From Zea mays (lineage: Eukaryota; Streptophyta; Magnoliopsida; Poales; Poaceae), in the NCBI RefSeq assembly GCF_902167145.1, contig NC_050100.1, positions 191,635,439 through 191,699,438 of the forward strand: a stretch of 64,000 nt of DNA, given 5' to 3'. Positions 52,950-63,169 of the stretch are shown piece by piece. The translations under genes were made by a program, and so were the position numbers. Positions within the stretch are counted from its first letter, which is position 1. Every line of letters starts with the position of its first letter. A model generated the notes under the pieces. It made no database searches and had not been told where the DNA came from. It was given only the letters and a program-made list of their open reading frames with translations.

Positions 52950-54158
52950 TGAAAGTCGCCTAGAGGGGGGTGAATAGGGCAAATCTGAAATTTATAAACT
53001 TAAGCACAACTACAAGCCGGGTTAGCGTTAGAAATATGAACGAGTCCGAGAGAGAGGGTGAAAAACAAATCGCGGGCAAATAAAGAGTGAGACACGATGA
53101 TTTGTTTTATCGAGGTTTGGTTCTTGCAAACCTACTCCCCGTTGAGGTGGTCACAAAGACCGGGTCTCTTTCAACCCTTTCCCTCTCTCAAACGGTCACT
53201 TAGACCGAGTGAGCTTTTCTTCTCAATCAAACGGGACACAAAGTCCCCGCAAGGACCACCACACAATTGGTGTCTCTTGCCTCGGTTACAATTGAGTTGA
53301 TCACAAGAAAGAATGAGAAAAAGAAGCAATCCAAGCGCAAGACCTCAAATGAACACAAGTCACTCTCTCACTAGTCACTATTTGATTTGGAATGAACTAT
53401 GGACTTGGGAGAGGATTTTGATCTCTTTGGTGAGTCTTGTATTGAATGTTATAGCTCTTGTAAGGTGTAGGAAGTTGGAAAACTTGGATGCAATGAATGG
53501 TGGGGTGGTTGGGGTATTTATAGCCCCAACCACCAAAAGTGGCCGTTGGGAGGCTGACTGTCGCATGGCACCACCAGACACTGTCCGGTGCGCCTGCCAC
53601 GTCACCTGGTCGTTGGATTCTGACCGTTGGAGCTTCTGTCTTCTGGGGCACCGGACAGTCCGGTGGTGCACCGGACAGGCGCTGTTCAGTGTCCGGTGCG
53701 CCATCTGCCTTTGCTCTGACTCTGGCGCGCACTGTAGCGCATTCAATGCGGTTGCAGGCGACCGTTGGCGCTAAAGTAGCCGTTGCTCTGCTGGCACACT
53801 GGACACTGTCCGGTGCGCCACTGGACACTGTCTGGTGCTTCACTGGACAGTCCGGTGAATTATAGCGGAGCGGCCTCCAGAATTCCCGAAGGTGAGCAGT
53901 TCAGAGTTGGAGACCCTGGTGCACCGGAAACTGTCTGGTGGCACACCGGACAGTCCGGTGCGCCAGACCAGGGCACACTTCGGCTGACTTTGCTCTCTTG
54001 TATTTGAATCTTTTTCGGTCTTTTTATTGGATTGTTGTGAACCTTTGGCACCTGTAGAACTCATAATCTAGAGCAAACTAGTTAGTCCAATTTATTTGTG
54101 TTGGGCATTTCAACCACCAAAATCAATTTGGGAAAGGTGTGAGCCTATTTCCCTTTCA
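52950..54158 (-). repeat. Element D 5' LTR
   Basis: Minus-strand TATAAATA at 53515-53522 would drive gag-pol. The palindrome cluster is at about 53565-53965, with several CACCGGACA(G)TCCGGTG copies that have partly decayed to CACTGGACA forms. Confidence 0.94.
53515..53522 (-). promoter_or_regulatory. TATA box in element D 5' LTR
   Basis: TATTTATA on the plus strand, TATAAATA in the sense direction. Identical in both LTRs. Confidence 0.6.
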
Positions 54159-54163
54159 AATCC
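54159..54163. repeat. Target-site duplication of element D (right)
   Basis: AATCC, matching 32756-32760. Confidence 0.94.
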
Positions 54164-54834
54164 TGAGCGCCCACTCCACTGCTTGCGCTCGATGAGGCCC
54201 CCAGCAACCCAAAGCGCGTCCCAGTGTAGTCCTTAGGCTCGAGCTCACGCAGAGACCTCTGCCCACGGAGATGTGCGGCTGCGGCGAACTCCAATGTTCC
54301 AGTGAGAAATTGAGCTAGCTCCGGTGGTCAATACTTTCCGCCGAGCTCACGAACGACTTCGTCTCCCACCCGCGATAACCACTACTCTACAGTGAAGGAC
54401 TAGGACCACGGTGCGGCCGACACAAGCACAGCGCGGCTACGGTGGACTTCGATCCGCACTCTCCCTCTCTCTTGCGTTGGTCAGTGATGGTTTTGTAAGA
54501 TGCGGCCCAGGTGAGTTGCCAGCAGAGGGCACGGCGACCCCGCTTTATGAGACGGTCCCGAGCCAAGGGGAGGAATAGAACTGCTGCCGCGCACGAATCT
54601 TGCGAAGTTCGTTGAGCCGACCGCGCGAATCGCGGATCGCGCAAGCCTGTTGCAAGGCGTAGGGAGGATAGACACCAGCGCACAGGGGCGGCGGACGCAG
54701 CCCGAGATCTCGGCGTGGTTTTCGGATCAAGTGGAACCACCCGGAAGCACTGGCGGCGCGATCCTATTTTTCTGGGCGTAGGCGACGCGATTGATCCGGA
54801 AACGAGGAAAGAAGAAGCTTCTGATGAGGATGGC
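54164..54834 (-). repeat. Element A 5' LTR, fragment 3
   Basis: Resumes element A after D. The last 200 bases pair with bases 1-200 of the window. It is cut at 54834 by element G; the next bases of A (as at 201 onward) lie beyond the window. No gene is seen. Confidence 0.85.
54830..54834. repeat. Probable target-site duplication of element G (left)
   Basis: ATGGC adjoins the LTR start. The uninterrupted A copy reads ATGGC then CCACC at 196-205. The right-hand duplicate lies outside the window. Confidence 0.6.
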
Positions 54835-57636
54835 TGAAGCGTCCCAATCCTTTGGGACTCAAATGTGATACAATTACTAGTCCCAGGAGGCTAGTAACCA
54901 CATTCATTACTTCAATTGGTTACAGAGTCTGAATAATGTTATTACAATACCGGAGGATACAAGCTCAAAAGTGAGCCGAAAAACATAAAGTGCAGTGGAA
55001 GATAAAATAGCCCAGGCCACAAGCAGAACTGGGTGAAGACACAGCCCCATCAATCAAGCATAGCAGAAAAGAAGTCTTCAGCTGCTGAAAAACATAAATA
55101 AATCTGGGTGAATACACTAGGTATTCCGCAAGCCCACCCGGCTCTCGTAAAGAGAAAGTGACCTATATGGTACATGCTTATTATGGTGGAGTTGAAGTCA
55201 CTCATACTTTTTCAGAGAAAGGCGGTATTCGTTGTTTATGGTTTTCCCAAGACAATAGAAGTAACACTTGCTTGACCACCACTGAGCTTCCCGCTCCCGT
55301 GGTACCACTTTCTTTTCAGAACATACACACACATTTCCCTGTTCCCGGTTGTAGTGGAAACACTAATTGTCATACCATACCAGACTCGTCCATACCAGTG
55401 GACACGGACTATTCGAATAGGTTTAGACTCTGCGCAGAGGGGTACACTTTACCCACTAGTCCGGCTCTGCGATCTCATGGCCAATGAGACCCGAATCCGA
55501 AACTCTTTCCTTCCTTGTACGTCCGAACCTTAACGGTTATACCGGAAGGAGTCAGGCCACCGCCATGTCCAAACCGGACAAAACATTCCCCCTCCTTATC
55601 CTCCCGGTGCTCCCCAGCCTTCATAACCCTGGGGTTGGACCGTACGAGTTCAGATTGAGTGGCTGCCCACACAGCCTCGAGTGGTTGTACTTTTTGTGAG
55701 TACAGGTAATGAAAGATGACAAACTGGTCCTTATACGAGAGGACAATCCTTCTGCTCACGCCTAAACCAGCTGAGCCAACACCTTAGGCCCTCCCCTAAA
55801 CCAGGGAGTCCCTGATCATCCTACTCACCAGGTGACGAGGGTGAGTACCCTTCATCGCACACTTTTGGAAAACATGTCACTTGTACCCTTTTTACTTGCC
55901 CCATATCTTTTAGTCAAAGTAATAGTTAATGCGGGCTCTCTCTCATGCTCACCATGCAATTCGATTCCCATCCCATAATCCAGGCTTAGGCAGTGGTAGA
56001 GAGAAATAGGTAAATAATGCATCAAGGGAAGGATGGACTTGCCTTCGTCGAAGCTTTCCTGGCACAAGAGGTTTATCTCGGAGGGGTCGGGTTCTTGCCC
56101 TTCTTCCGGAGCTAAGAGTTCCGGAGGATCGGATCCCTCTTCCGCTAATCAACACAGATAATAACAATACATCAAACATAGTGACCTTTGTGGGGTGTGT
56201 AAATTTTTATATTTCATTATTTTTGTGCCCTAATAATTTATTTAGACAATTTTTGGTGCATAAAATATTAGCATCTAAATATATATGTGAAAATGGGAAA
56301 AAGAAAAGGGAAAAGAGAAAGAGAAAGGATTTTCCAGCCAACTGGGCCGGGGGGATTTTGGCCCAGAAGGCGCGAGCGTGAGCGGGCGGGCGCGCTTTCG
56401 GCCCACTTGGCCCAGCCGCGCGGGGCAACGGCGGGGGAACGGCGCTGCGATGCGGGCCCACATGCCAGAGAGAGGGGGGAAGGGAACGGCGTTAACGGCA
56501 CGGAGGGAGGGACGAGGGCTCGACCGGGGGCCGGTCGGCGGCGAGCCCCGCGGCGGTTCTCCGCCGTCGGTCCGATTTTACGGTGGGGAAGCGGTGGCGG
56601 AGCATGGGCAGTTGATGGGGGTCACGGGGGTGGGGCGAATTTCGCTTGCAGGGGCCTATGGCGGCCGGTCCGCGGCACGGTGGCGGGTGCCCGCGGCGGT
56701 GATGCCGCCGGTGAGGTCGCCGGCCACAATAGCGTGGGGGAAGTGGCGTCCCGTGACCGTGAGAGTGTGGCGGAGCTCTTGGCATAACTTAATTGAACAG
56801 AAGATCGCTAGAGAGGGAGAGGGGAGCTCACCGGAGCGATGAAGGGAGCACGGCGGCGCTAGCTTGGACGGCTCGGGGAAGAGGGCAGTGGGGGTGGCCA
56901 GAGCTGGGTGGCGAAGACGGGGCTCGGGCGGGTCCTTTTATAGGCGCTCGGGGGAGGGAGGGGGATGGAGGAGACGGCGAGCACCGGCGAGCTCGCCATG
57001 ATGGCGGGAATGGTGCTAACGGCGATGCGATGGCTCGGGCAGGCGTGGGGGTGAGGGGTCGGCTCAAGCACAGTGGTGGGGTTGTCGCGGAGGCTGGCGA
57101 GCATTAATGGCGAGGCGACGAGGCGAGGGGGCGCTCGGCGGCGGATGCGCCGGTGAGGGATGGGCGAGGGGGATGAAACTGACAAGTGGGCCCTGGCTGC
57201 CAGCGAGAGGAAGCGACGCGAGAGGGAGGGGGATGAGGCGCTGACGGGCGGGGCCCGGGTGTCAGCCGGAGGGAGCCGCGCGCGGGTTGGGCCGCCTGGG
57301 CCGGGGGAGAGAGGAGGGGAAGTGCGGGCACGCGCGGGTTGGGCCGGAATTTGGCCCAGCCGAGGGAGGGGGGAGTTTTTCTTTTTCTTTTTCTAATTCC
57401 TTTCTTCTCCTTTTTCTATTTTTGTTTCTTTTTGATTCCTTTTTTTCTTTGGAGACCAAAATATTTTCTAAGTGATCTTGAGTGAGAAACATAGTCTATG
57501 TGAGGTGCTCTAATTATTTCAAGTGTATGCACATGAGAAGGGGTTCTAAGGGTAGGGTTAAGGGGGAAAGGTAAATTAAGGGGGGGAATGAGGAGGTTAG
57601 GGTTTCAAACCTTGGGTGGGATTTTGGGATGTTACA
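54835..57636 (-). repeat. Element G 3' LTR
   Basis: TGAAGCGTCCC...ATGTTACA on the plus strand. A strong minus-strand TATAAAAG lies at 56935-56942. The GC-rich half (56300-57370) gives many long overlapping frames on both strands, none resembling a protein. Confidence 0.93.
56935..56942 (-). promoter_or_regulatory. TATA box in element G 3' LTR
   Basis: CTTTTATA on the plus strand, TATAAAAG in the element's sense direction. In this LTR it would drive transcription outward into element A. The functional 5' LTR copy lies beyond the window. Confidence 0.6.
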
Positions 57637-57673
57637 AACCTACCCCACTTAAAGGAATCTCGCCCTCGAGATT
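57637..57673 (-). promoter_or_regulatory. Element G polypurine tract and adjoining hairpin
   Basis: Minus-strand AAGTGGGGTAGGTT abuts the LTR. AATCTCG (57656-57662) and CGAGATT (57667-57673) form the inverted repeat with a CCCT loop. The pol stop codon TAA (57673-57675) overlaps the outer arm. Confidence 0.88.
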
Positions 57674-60600
57674 TAGACTGGATTTGAGAAAAGATAAGGG
57701 TATTCCCTCCTCAAGGAGTCCTCACTCTCCCATGTAGCTTCCTCTTCTCCTTCTCTGCTCCACTGAACTTTACAGAGCTTCACCTCTAAGGTGCGGGTCT
57801 TTCTAACTGCTGAGTCAAGAATCTTCACTGGTTTTTCACGGTACTGAAGATCTTTCTGAATCTACACTGTCTCTTCTTCGAGGTGACTTTTTGGTGCTTG
57901 CAGGCATTTGCGGAGCTGGGATACATGAAACACATTGTGGATGTCAGACATGGATTCCGGTAATTCCAGACGGTATGCTGCGGGTTCTACCCTGCCAATG
58001 ATGGGATAGGGACCTACGAAACGTGGGGCTAGCTTCCCTTTTACTTGGAACCTCCTGACACCACGCATTGGAGAAACCTTGAGGTAGACGAAGTCTCCTT
58101 CCTCAAATCGGAGTTCCCTCCGCCTATTGTCTGCATAACTTTTCTGCCGACTCTGAGCTTTAAGTAACCTTCTGCGGATCAGTGCAACTTTCTCTTCCGC
58201 CTCTTTGACAAAGGCAGGTCCTTCTAGTGCTTTTTCTCCCACGTTGGACCACATGAGAGGGGTTTGGCATTTCCGTCCATACAGTGCTTCGAATGGTGAC
58301 ATCTTGATGCTGGCCTGATAGCCATTGTTGTATGAGAACTCCGCGTAGGGTAGACTGGATTCCCAACTTCTATCAAACGCTAGCACACATGCTCTTAACA
58401 GATCTTCAAGAACTTTGTTGACTCTTTCTGTCTGCCCATCTGTTTGAGGGTGATAAGCGGTACTGAAATCTAGCTTGGTGCCCATAGCTTTCTGAAGGCT
58501 TGTCCAGAACTTGGATGTGAACTGGGTTCCCCTGTCTGACACTATCTTCCTTGGGATGCCATGGAGTCTGACTATCTCCTTGAGATAAATCCGGGCAAGG
58601 GTGGCTCCTCCAAAGGTAGTTTTCACTGGGATGAAATGGGCTACCTTGGTGAGGTGATCTATTATTACCCAGATGGAATCATTCCCTTTTTGCGTCCGGG
58701 GCAGTCCGGTTACGAAGTCCATGCCTATTTCTTCCCACTTCCATTCAGGTATCGGGAGGGGTTGTAATAGGCCTGCAGGTTTTTGGTGTTCGGCCTTCGT
58801 CCGTTGGCAGATGTCACATCGGGCCACATACTGAGCTATTTCTTTCTTCATCCCCTTCCACCAGTATCTGGTTTTGAGGTCTAGGTACATCTTGGTAGTT
58901 CCTGGGTGGATGGAGTAGGCCGAGTCATGAGCTTCCTTGAGTAGGACTTCTCGGGCCTCCCCTTTTGGTACACACAGACGGTATTTGAACCAAAGGACTC
59001 CTTGGTCATCTGTCCTAAGGTCCGGGAGTTGTTCCTTGCGGGCTTTCTCCACAAGTCTTGCTGTCTCTGAGTCTAGACATTGAGCTTCGCATATGTGGTC
59101 TTCCAGCATTGGTTTGACTTCGAGACTGTCGTTGTTTCCCAGACATGCATTTAGCTGCGCTGATTCTTTCTTCCAATCCTCTAAAAAGTTGGTTCCTTTT
59201 TTCCGAATGGTTTTCGACTGAGGGCGTCGGCTACCACGTTGGCCTTCCCGGGGTGATAGTGAATTTCTAGGTCATAATCCTTGATCAACTCTAACCATCT
59301 TCGCTGACGGAGGTTGAGATCTGGTTGAGTGAATATATACTTCAGACTTTTGTGATCGGTGAAAATGTGGCATTTGTTTCCGATTAGGTAATGCCTCCAT
59401 ATCTTCAAGGCATGCACTATGGCTGCCAATTCCAAATCATGGGTGGGGTAATTCTGTTCGTGCGGCTTGAGTAGGCGCGATGCGTAAGCAATGACTTTCT
59501 CGTTTTGCATTAGCACACACCCTAAGCCTTGCCTCGAGGCATCACAGAAGACGACAAAATCTTGATGAATATCTGGTAGTGACAGAACGGGTGCTGTTGT
59601 GAGTTTCTCCTTTATGACCTGGAAACTTCCTTCACATTTTGGGGTCCACACAAATTTATGGTCTTTCTTGAGAAGTTCTGTCATTGGTCTTGCTATGCTG
59701 GAGAATCCTTTGATGAAGCGGCGGTAATACCCTGCCATTCCTAGGAAGCTTCGAACTTCACTGACGTTGGTCGGCTGCCTCCATTTTGATACTGCTTCCA
59801 CCTTGGAAGGGTCCACTTCTATCCCTTCTGCGGTTAAGATATGCCCAAGGAAGGCTATCTTTTCCAACCAGAATTCACATTTACTGAGTTTAGCATAAAG
59901 TTGGTGTGCTCTGAGTTTTCCGAGGACGATCCGAAGGTGACGCTTATGGTCTTCACGGTTCTTGGAGTAGATAAGGATGTCGTCAATGAAGACTACGACA
60001 AACTTATCTAGCTCTTCCATAAACACTTTATTCATGAGATTCATGAAAAAGGCGGGTGCGTTTGTCAGTCCGAACGACATCACTGTGAATTCATATTGCC
60101 CGTACCGGGTGACAAATGCAGTCTTTTGGATGTCTGTTTCCTTTATCCTCAATTGGTGGTAACCAGACCTTAGGTCTATCTTGGAGAAGTACTTGGCTCC
60201 TTGAAGCTGATCGAAGAGGTCGTCAATTCGAGGAAGCGGATACTTGTTCTTGATGGTAACTTCATTTAACGATCGGTAATCAATACACATTCTCATGCTT
60301 CCATCTTTCTTAGAGACGAACAGGACTGGTGCTCCCCAAGGTGATGAGCTGGGATGAATGTATCCCTTTTGCTGAAGATCTGCGATCTGAAGCTTCAGTT
60401 CTGCTAACTCGGTCGGAGCCATGCGGTATGGTCTCTTCGCGATGGGTGTCGTTCTAGGGATCAGATCTATGTAGAACTCCACTTCTCTTTCTGGTGGCAT
60501 TCCTGGCAATTCTTCTGGAAACACGTCCATGAATTCTTCTACTACTGATATACTTTCCGTTGCTAGATTGAACATCATTGGGTCACTGGCGGGTGGCTGT

Positions 60601-60791
60601 GCCTGACAAGAGACTGACTTTCCCTGCTGGTCGGTGAGGAGGATTGTCTTGTCTGCGCAACTGATGATGCCTTTGTGTTTAGTTAGCCAATCCATCCCTA
60701 GGATCACATCAATTCCTTTGGATGGCAAGACGGTTAAGTCTGCCAGGAATAATACCCCACTTAAAAGGATTCTGACTTGGGAGCATTTGAG
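57673..60791 (-). pseudogene. pol: Element G pol: RT, RNase H, integrase and chromodomain
   Basis: The frame starts in the post-protease segment ([13 protein letters not shown]). RT has [20 protein letters not shown], motif [13 protein letters not shown] and the FIDD box. RNase H has [12 protein letters not shown] and [13 protein letters not shown] one-base loss in a T run near 59183 shifts the frame to the integrase part (59109-57862), with HHCC (CDICQRTK) and catalytic residues in GMDFVTG, VSDRGTQF and GQTERVNK. A TAG at 57862-57864 (CAG expected) precedes the chromodomain-like end (LCKVQWSREGEEEATWE). Catalytic residues are intact throughout, so this pol is only lightly damaged. Confidence 0.92.
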
Positions 60792-62111
60792 CTAGCATAG
60801 AAGGTCGGACCCTGGGGTTCGGGTGACCAAGGGAATCTCTAGAGGAGTAGAGGGAATGCCATACTTTTCCACAAAGCTAGTGGCTATGAAGGAGTGGGAT
60901 GCTCCAGAAACGAAAAGTACGGTAGCGGGAGTAAATTCAACAAGGAACTCACCGAGTACTACTCCCGGAGCCTGCTGAGCTTTCTGGGCATCGACGTGAT
61001 TGACTCGTGCCCTTCCTTGGTACGGAGCCTTATTCTGCTGGCTGACGGCGGAGGGTGCCTTGGGGGCGGATGCCGAGGTATTCTTGGGGCCATTCATCGA
61101 GTTGGAGTAGGCGGGTCCTGGTGGCTTCAGCTGCGGACAGTTGTTCTTGAAGTGACTGGGATCACCGCAGTGCCAACATGCATTTGCCGGGGGTTGGTTG
61201 CTTGCCACTGAGGGGGAATGGAAAGAGCTCTGACTCTGCTGGCTGAATCGTGACGGAGTGGGTCCAGCTGGTCTACTGAAGTTTGGCCCCTTGGGTGGAA
61301 ACCCAAATGATCGAGTCTTCTGGTGCCGGTCCTGCTGTTGTGCCCGGAGAACCTAGAACTTTCTTTTGAGATGCCCCTTCTCTTCCTCCTTTGCCCTTTC
61401 AACTTGCATGGCCTTGTTGGAAAGGTGAGAGAAATTGAGGAAGTCTTGGCTAGCCAGAATTGTCTTGAGTTCTGGCCTGAGTCCCTTCAGGAAACGGGCC
61501 ATCTTCTTGCCCTCGGTACTGACATCATCTGGTGCGTAGCGGGCTAACTCTGTGAACTTGTGCACATATTCCCTGACAGATCTTCCGTCTTGAGTCAATT
61601 TTTGGAACTCGTCCTCCTTAAGCTGTACAAGTCCTTGGGGCACATGGTGCTCCCGGAAAGCTGCTTCAAATTCCGCCCAGGTAGCATCTCTGATGGTGAC
61701 GTTGAAGGTGTCCCACCAGGCTAAGGCCATCCCAGAAAGTTGGTGGGCAGCCAGTTGAACATGCTGATTTTCTGGGCAACCAATGGCTTCCAGCTTCCTT
61801 TTGATCGTGCGCATCCAATCGTCTGCATCGAGGGGGTTGCTTGATCCGGCGAACGTGGGAGGTTTGAGTCTCAGGAAATCCCCCATTATGTCTTGTGGTC
61901 TCCCACCATTCGGCCGTTGATTTTCCAGATTTCGAGTGAGGACCTCGATGAGTCGGGTTTGATTGGCTAGAACTTGGGCTAGGTCTAAGGGTAGTGGTGG
62001 AGGAGCGGGGAGGTGGGTTTCACTTTCCTCTCTAATGGCTTCCCCTTCAGCTCTCAGGGGAAACCCTACTCCAATCCCGGAGGCGGTAGGCGTGGTTTTA
62101 TCCGAAGCCAT
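60792..62111 (-). pseudogene. gag: Element G gag and protease
   Basis: The preferred start is the ATG giving MASDKTTPTASGIGVG. The retrotransposon gag domain is clear (FLRLKPPTFAGSSNPLDADD, WWDTFNV, FREHHVPQGLVQLK, YAPDDVSTEGKKMARFLKGL). A TAG at 61353-61355 interrupts it. The zinc knuckle CWHCGDPSHFKNNC is complete. The protease reads TVLFVSGASHSFI: the catalytic Asp of the expected D-S-G is Val (codon 60909-60911), so the protease is inactive. A second TAG at 60792-60794 follows SDLLC, where Gln would fit. Confidence 0.9.
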
Positions 62112-62217
62112 CTGCCAGGGAAGAGAGTCACTATTATGCACATGCAAATTGTTTTCAACCAAGTTATTTTATTCATTACATCATCACATTACAAGCATAA
62201 GACTACTCTAGGTGGAA

Positions 62218-63026
62218 CTACACGAGAGCGTTCCCCGAGGTACTACCGAACTCCTTCTCTAAGGTGTCCCCAAATTCCTTGAGAAGCTCATCAAGGCTTG
62301 CTAGGGATATATCCTCGTCGTCGGACCAATCATCTATTCTGGGGGGAGGTAGGGCTAGAGGGGTTTTCTTCTTCTTCTCTGTTTGGCATCCTCGGTTGGT
62401 GGTCTTCTTCTGGATTTTCTTTTTGGGGGCGAGCTTCTTCAGCTTCTTGTCATAGTCCATCTTCAAGGTTTGATAGGCCTCACGGATGTTGGCTTCCTCG
62501 CCTTCTACTACGTCGAGACTCTCCTGGAGGGATGCCTTCTCTTGCTTAAGCTCTTTGACTTACTGCTCTAGGCTTTCCACTCGGGAGTTTAGGTGGGTGC
62601 AGTGGGAGGAGACTCTCCTGGAGGGATGTCTTCTGTGGGATCTCCTCCTGACAGAGCCTGGAGTCTTTTCCTCGAGGTGGGGGTGTTTTTGTTGCTGGGT
62701 GGGAAATATCGGAGGGGGGTCTCAGAGATCTCTCGGCTATAGTTTTGGCACAGTTGTTTAAGGGCTTTTCGAGCAACGCCCTAGCAAGTGTCTGGGAAGC
62801 GGTGCCCGATGAAGGTAATTTGGAAGGGAGGGTGGTTTGGGTAGTTCCGGCTTTCTCCCAAGTAGACCGCCATAGAGCACTTTTCTATTCCATTTTCACG
62901 GTACTCCTTCCAGACATATTCGGGCTTCTTGCGGGTCCCCATGCGTAGCGCGCAACTCCGAAGAAGGTGAGGAAAGCCTTCCTCCTCTAAGCAATAGGAT
63001 GTCCTAATCACCCAGGGGTTTTCCAT
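62218..63026 (-). pseudogene. Element G extra ORF before gag (ORF0-like)
   Basis: Starts MENPWVIRTSYCLEEEGFPH about 140 bases after the 5' LTR. A TAG at 62781-62783 and a TAA at 62589-62591 interrupt it, and a frameshift leads to the C-terminal part. That part has a Lys/Glu-rich probable coiled coil and ends in an acidic segment (RIDDWSDDEDISLASLDELL). An extra ORF preceding gag has been described in rice gypsy elements RIRE3 and RIRE8. I cannot show homology here. Function unknown. Confidence 0.6.
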
Positions 63027-63153
63027 CTGGTAGACAAAAAGAAAGGTCTATTAATATTGGGGAAAAGGGGAAAGAGTGTTTCTTGGGGGTAAGAGGTGTT
63101 TTCTTGTTAAGGCAACTTTTAAGGTCAGGGTTGTGGTCTACGGCCAGTCCTAT

Positions 63154-63167
63154 AGGCTTTGATACCA
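63154..63167 (-). promoter_or_regulatory. Element G primer binding site
   Basis: Minus-strand TGGTATCAAAGCCT, two bases from the 5' LTR. One base differs from the usual initiator tRNA-Met complement. Confidence 0.85.
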
Positions 63168-63169
63168 CC

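Larger units (their letters stand above)
32761..54158 (-). mobile_element. Element D: Sirevirus-type Ty1/copia LTR retrotransposon, split by E and F
   Basis: LTRs TGAAAGTC...CCCTTTCA of 1184 and 1209 bp with a 5-bp duplication. Minus-strand order is 5' LTR, tRNA-Met primer site, gag, protease, integrase, RT, RNase H, a long non-coding tail with repeated polypurine tracts, then 3' LTR. Integrase before RT defines copia. The long coiled-coil gag, multiplied polypurine tracts and CACCGGAC...GTCCGGTG palindromes in the LTR are described Sirevirus features. Members in maize are Opie, Ji and Giepum; I do not choose between them. Without E and F the element would be about 9 kb. Confidence 0.93.
1..54834 (-). 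mobile_element. Element A: outermost Del/Tekay-like LTR retrotransposon, non-coding interior, host of the other insertions
   Basis: The 3' LTR ends at 672 next to a polypurine tract. A tRNA-Met-type primer site at 17223-17234 borders a second LTR starting TGTCACAC at 17239. Bases 1-200 match 54635-54834 without an indel and with 9 differences, which shows that both belong to the same LTR. With B, C and D removed, only about 1.75 kb of interior remains and it holds no recognisable gag or pol. The reconstructed LTR is about 3.8 kb. A is therefore probably a non-autonomous LARD-like element mobilised in trans. It resembles maize Del-type families such as Xilon/Diguus, but that name is a guess. 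Both outer ends lie outside the window or inside element G. Confidence 0.85.

Noticed and set aside
56287..57396. Several ORFs of 60-170 codons in the G LTR
   Set aside because: Overlapping frames on both strands in very GC-rich DNA; composition artefact.
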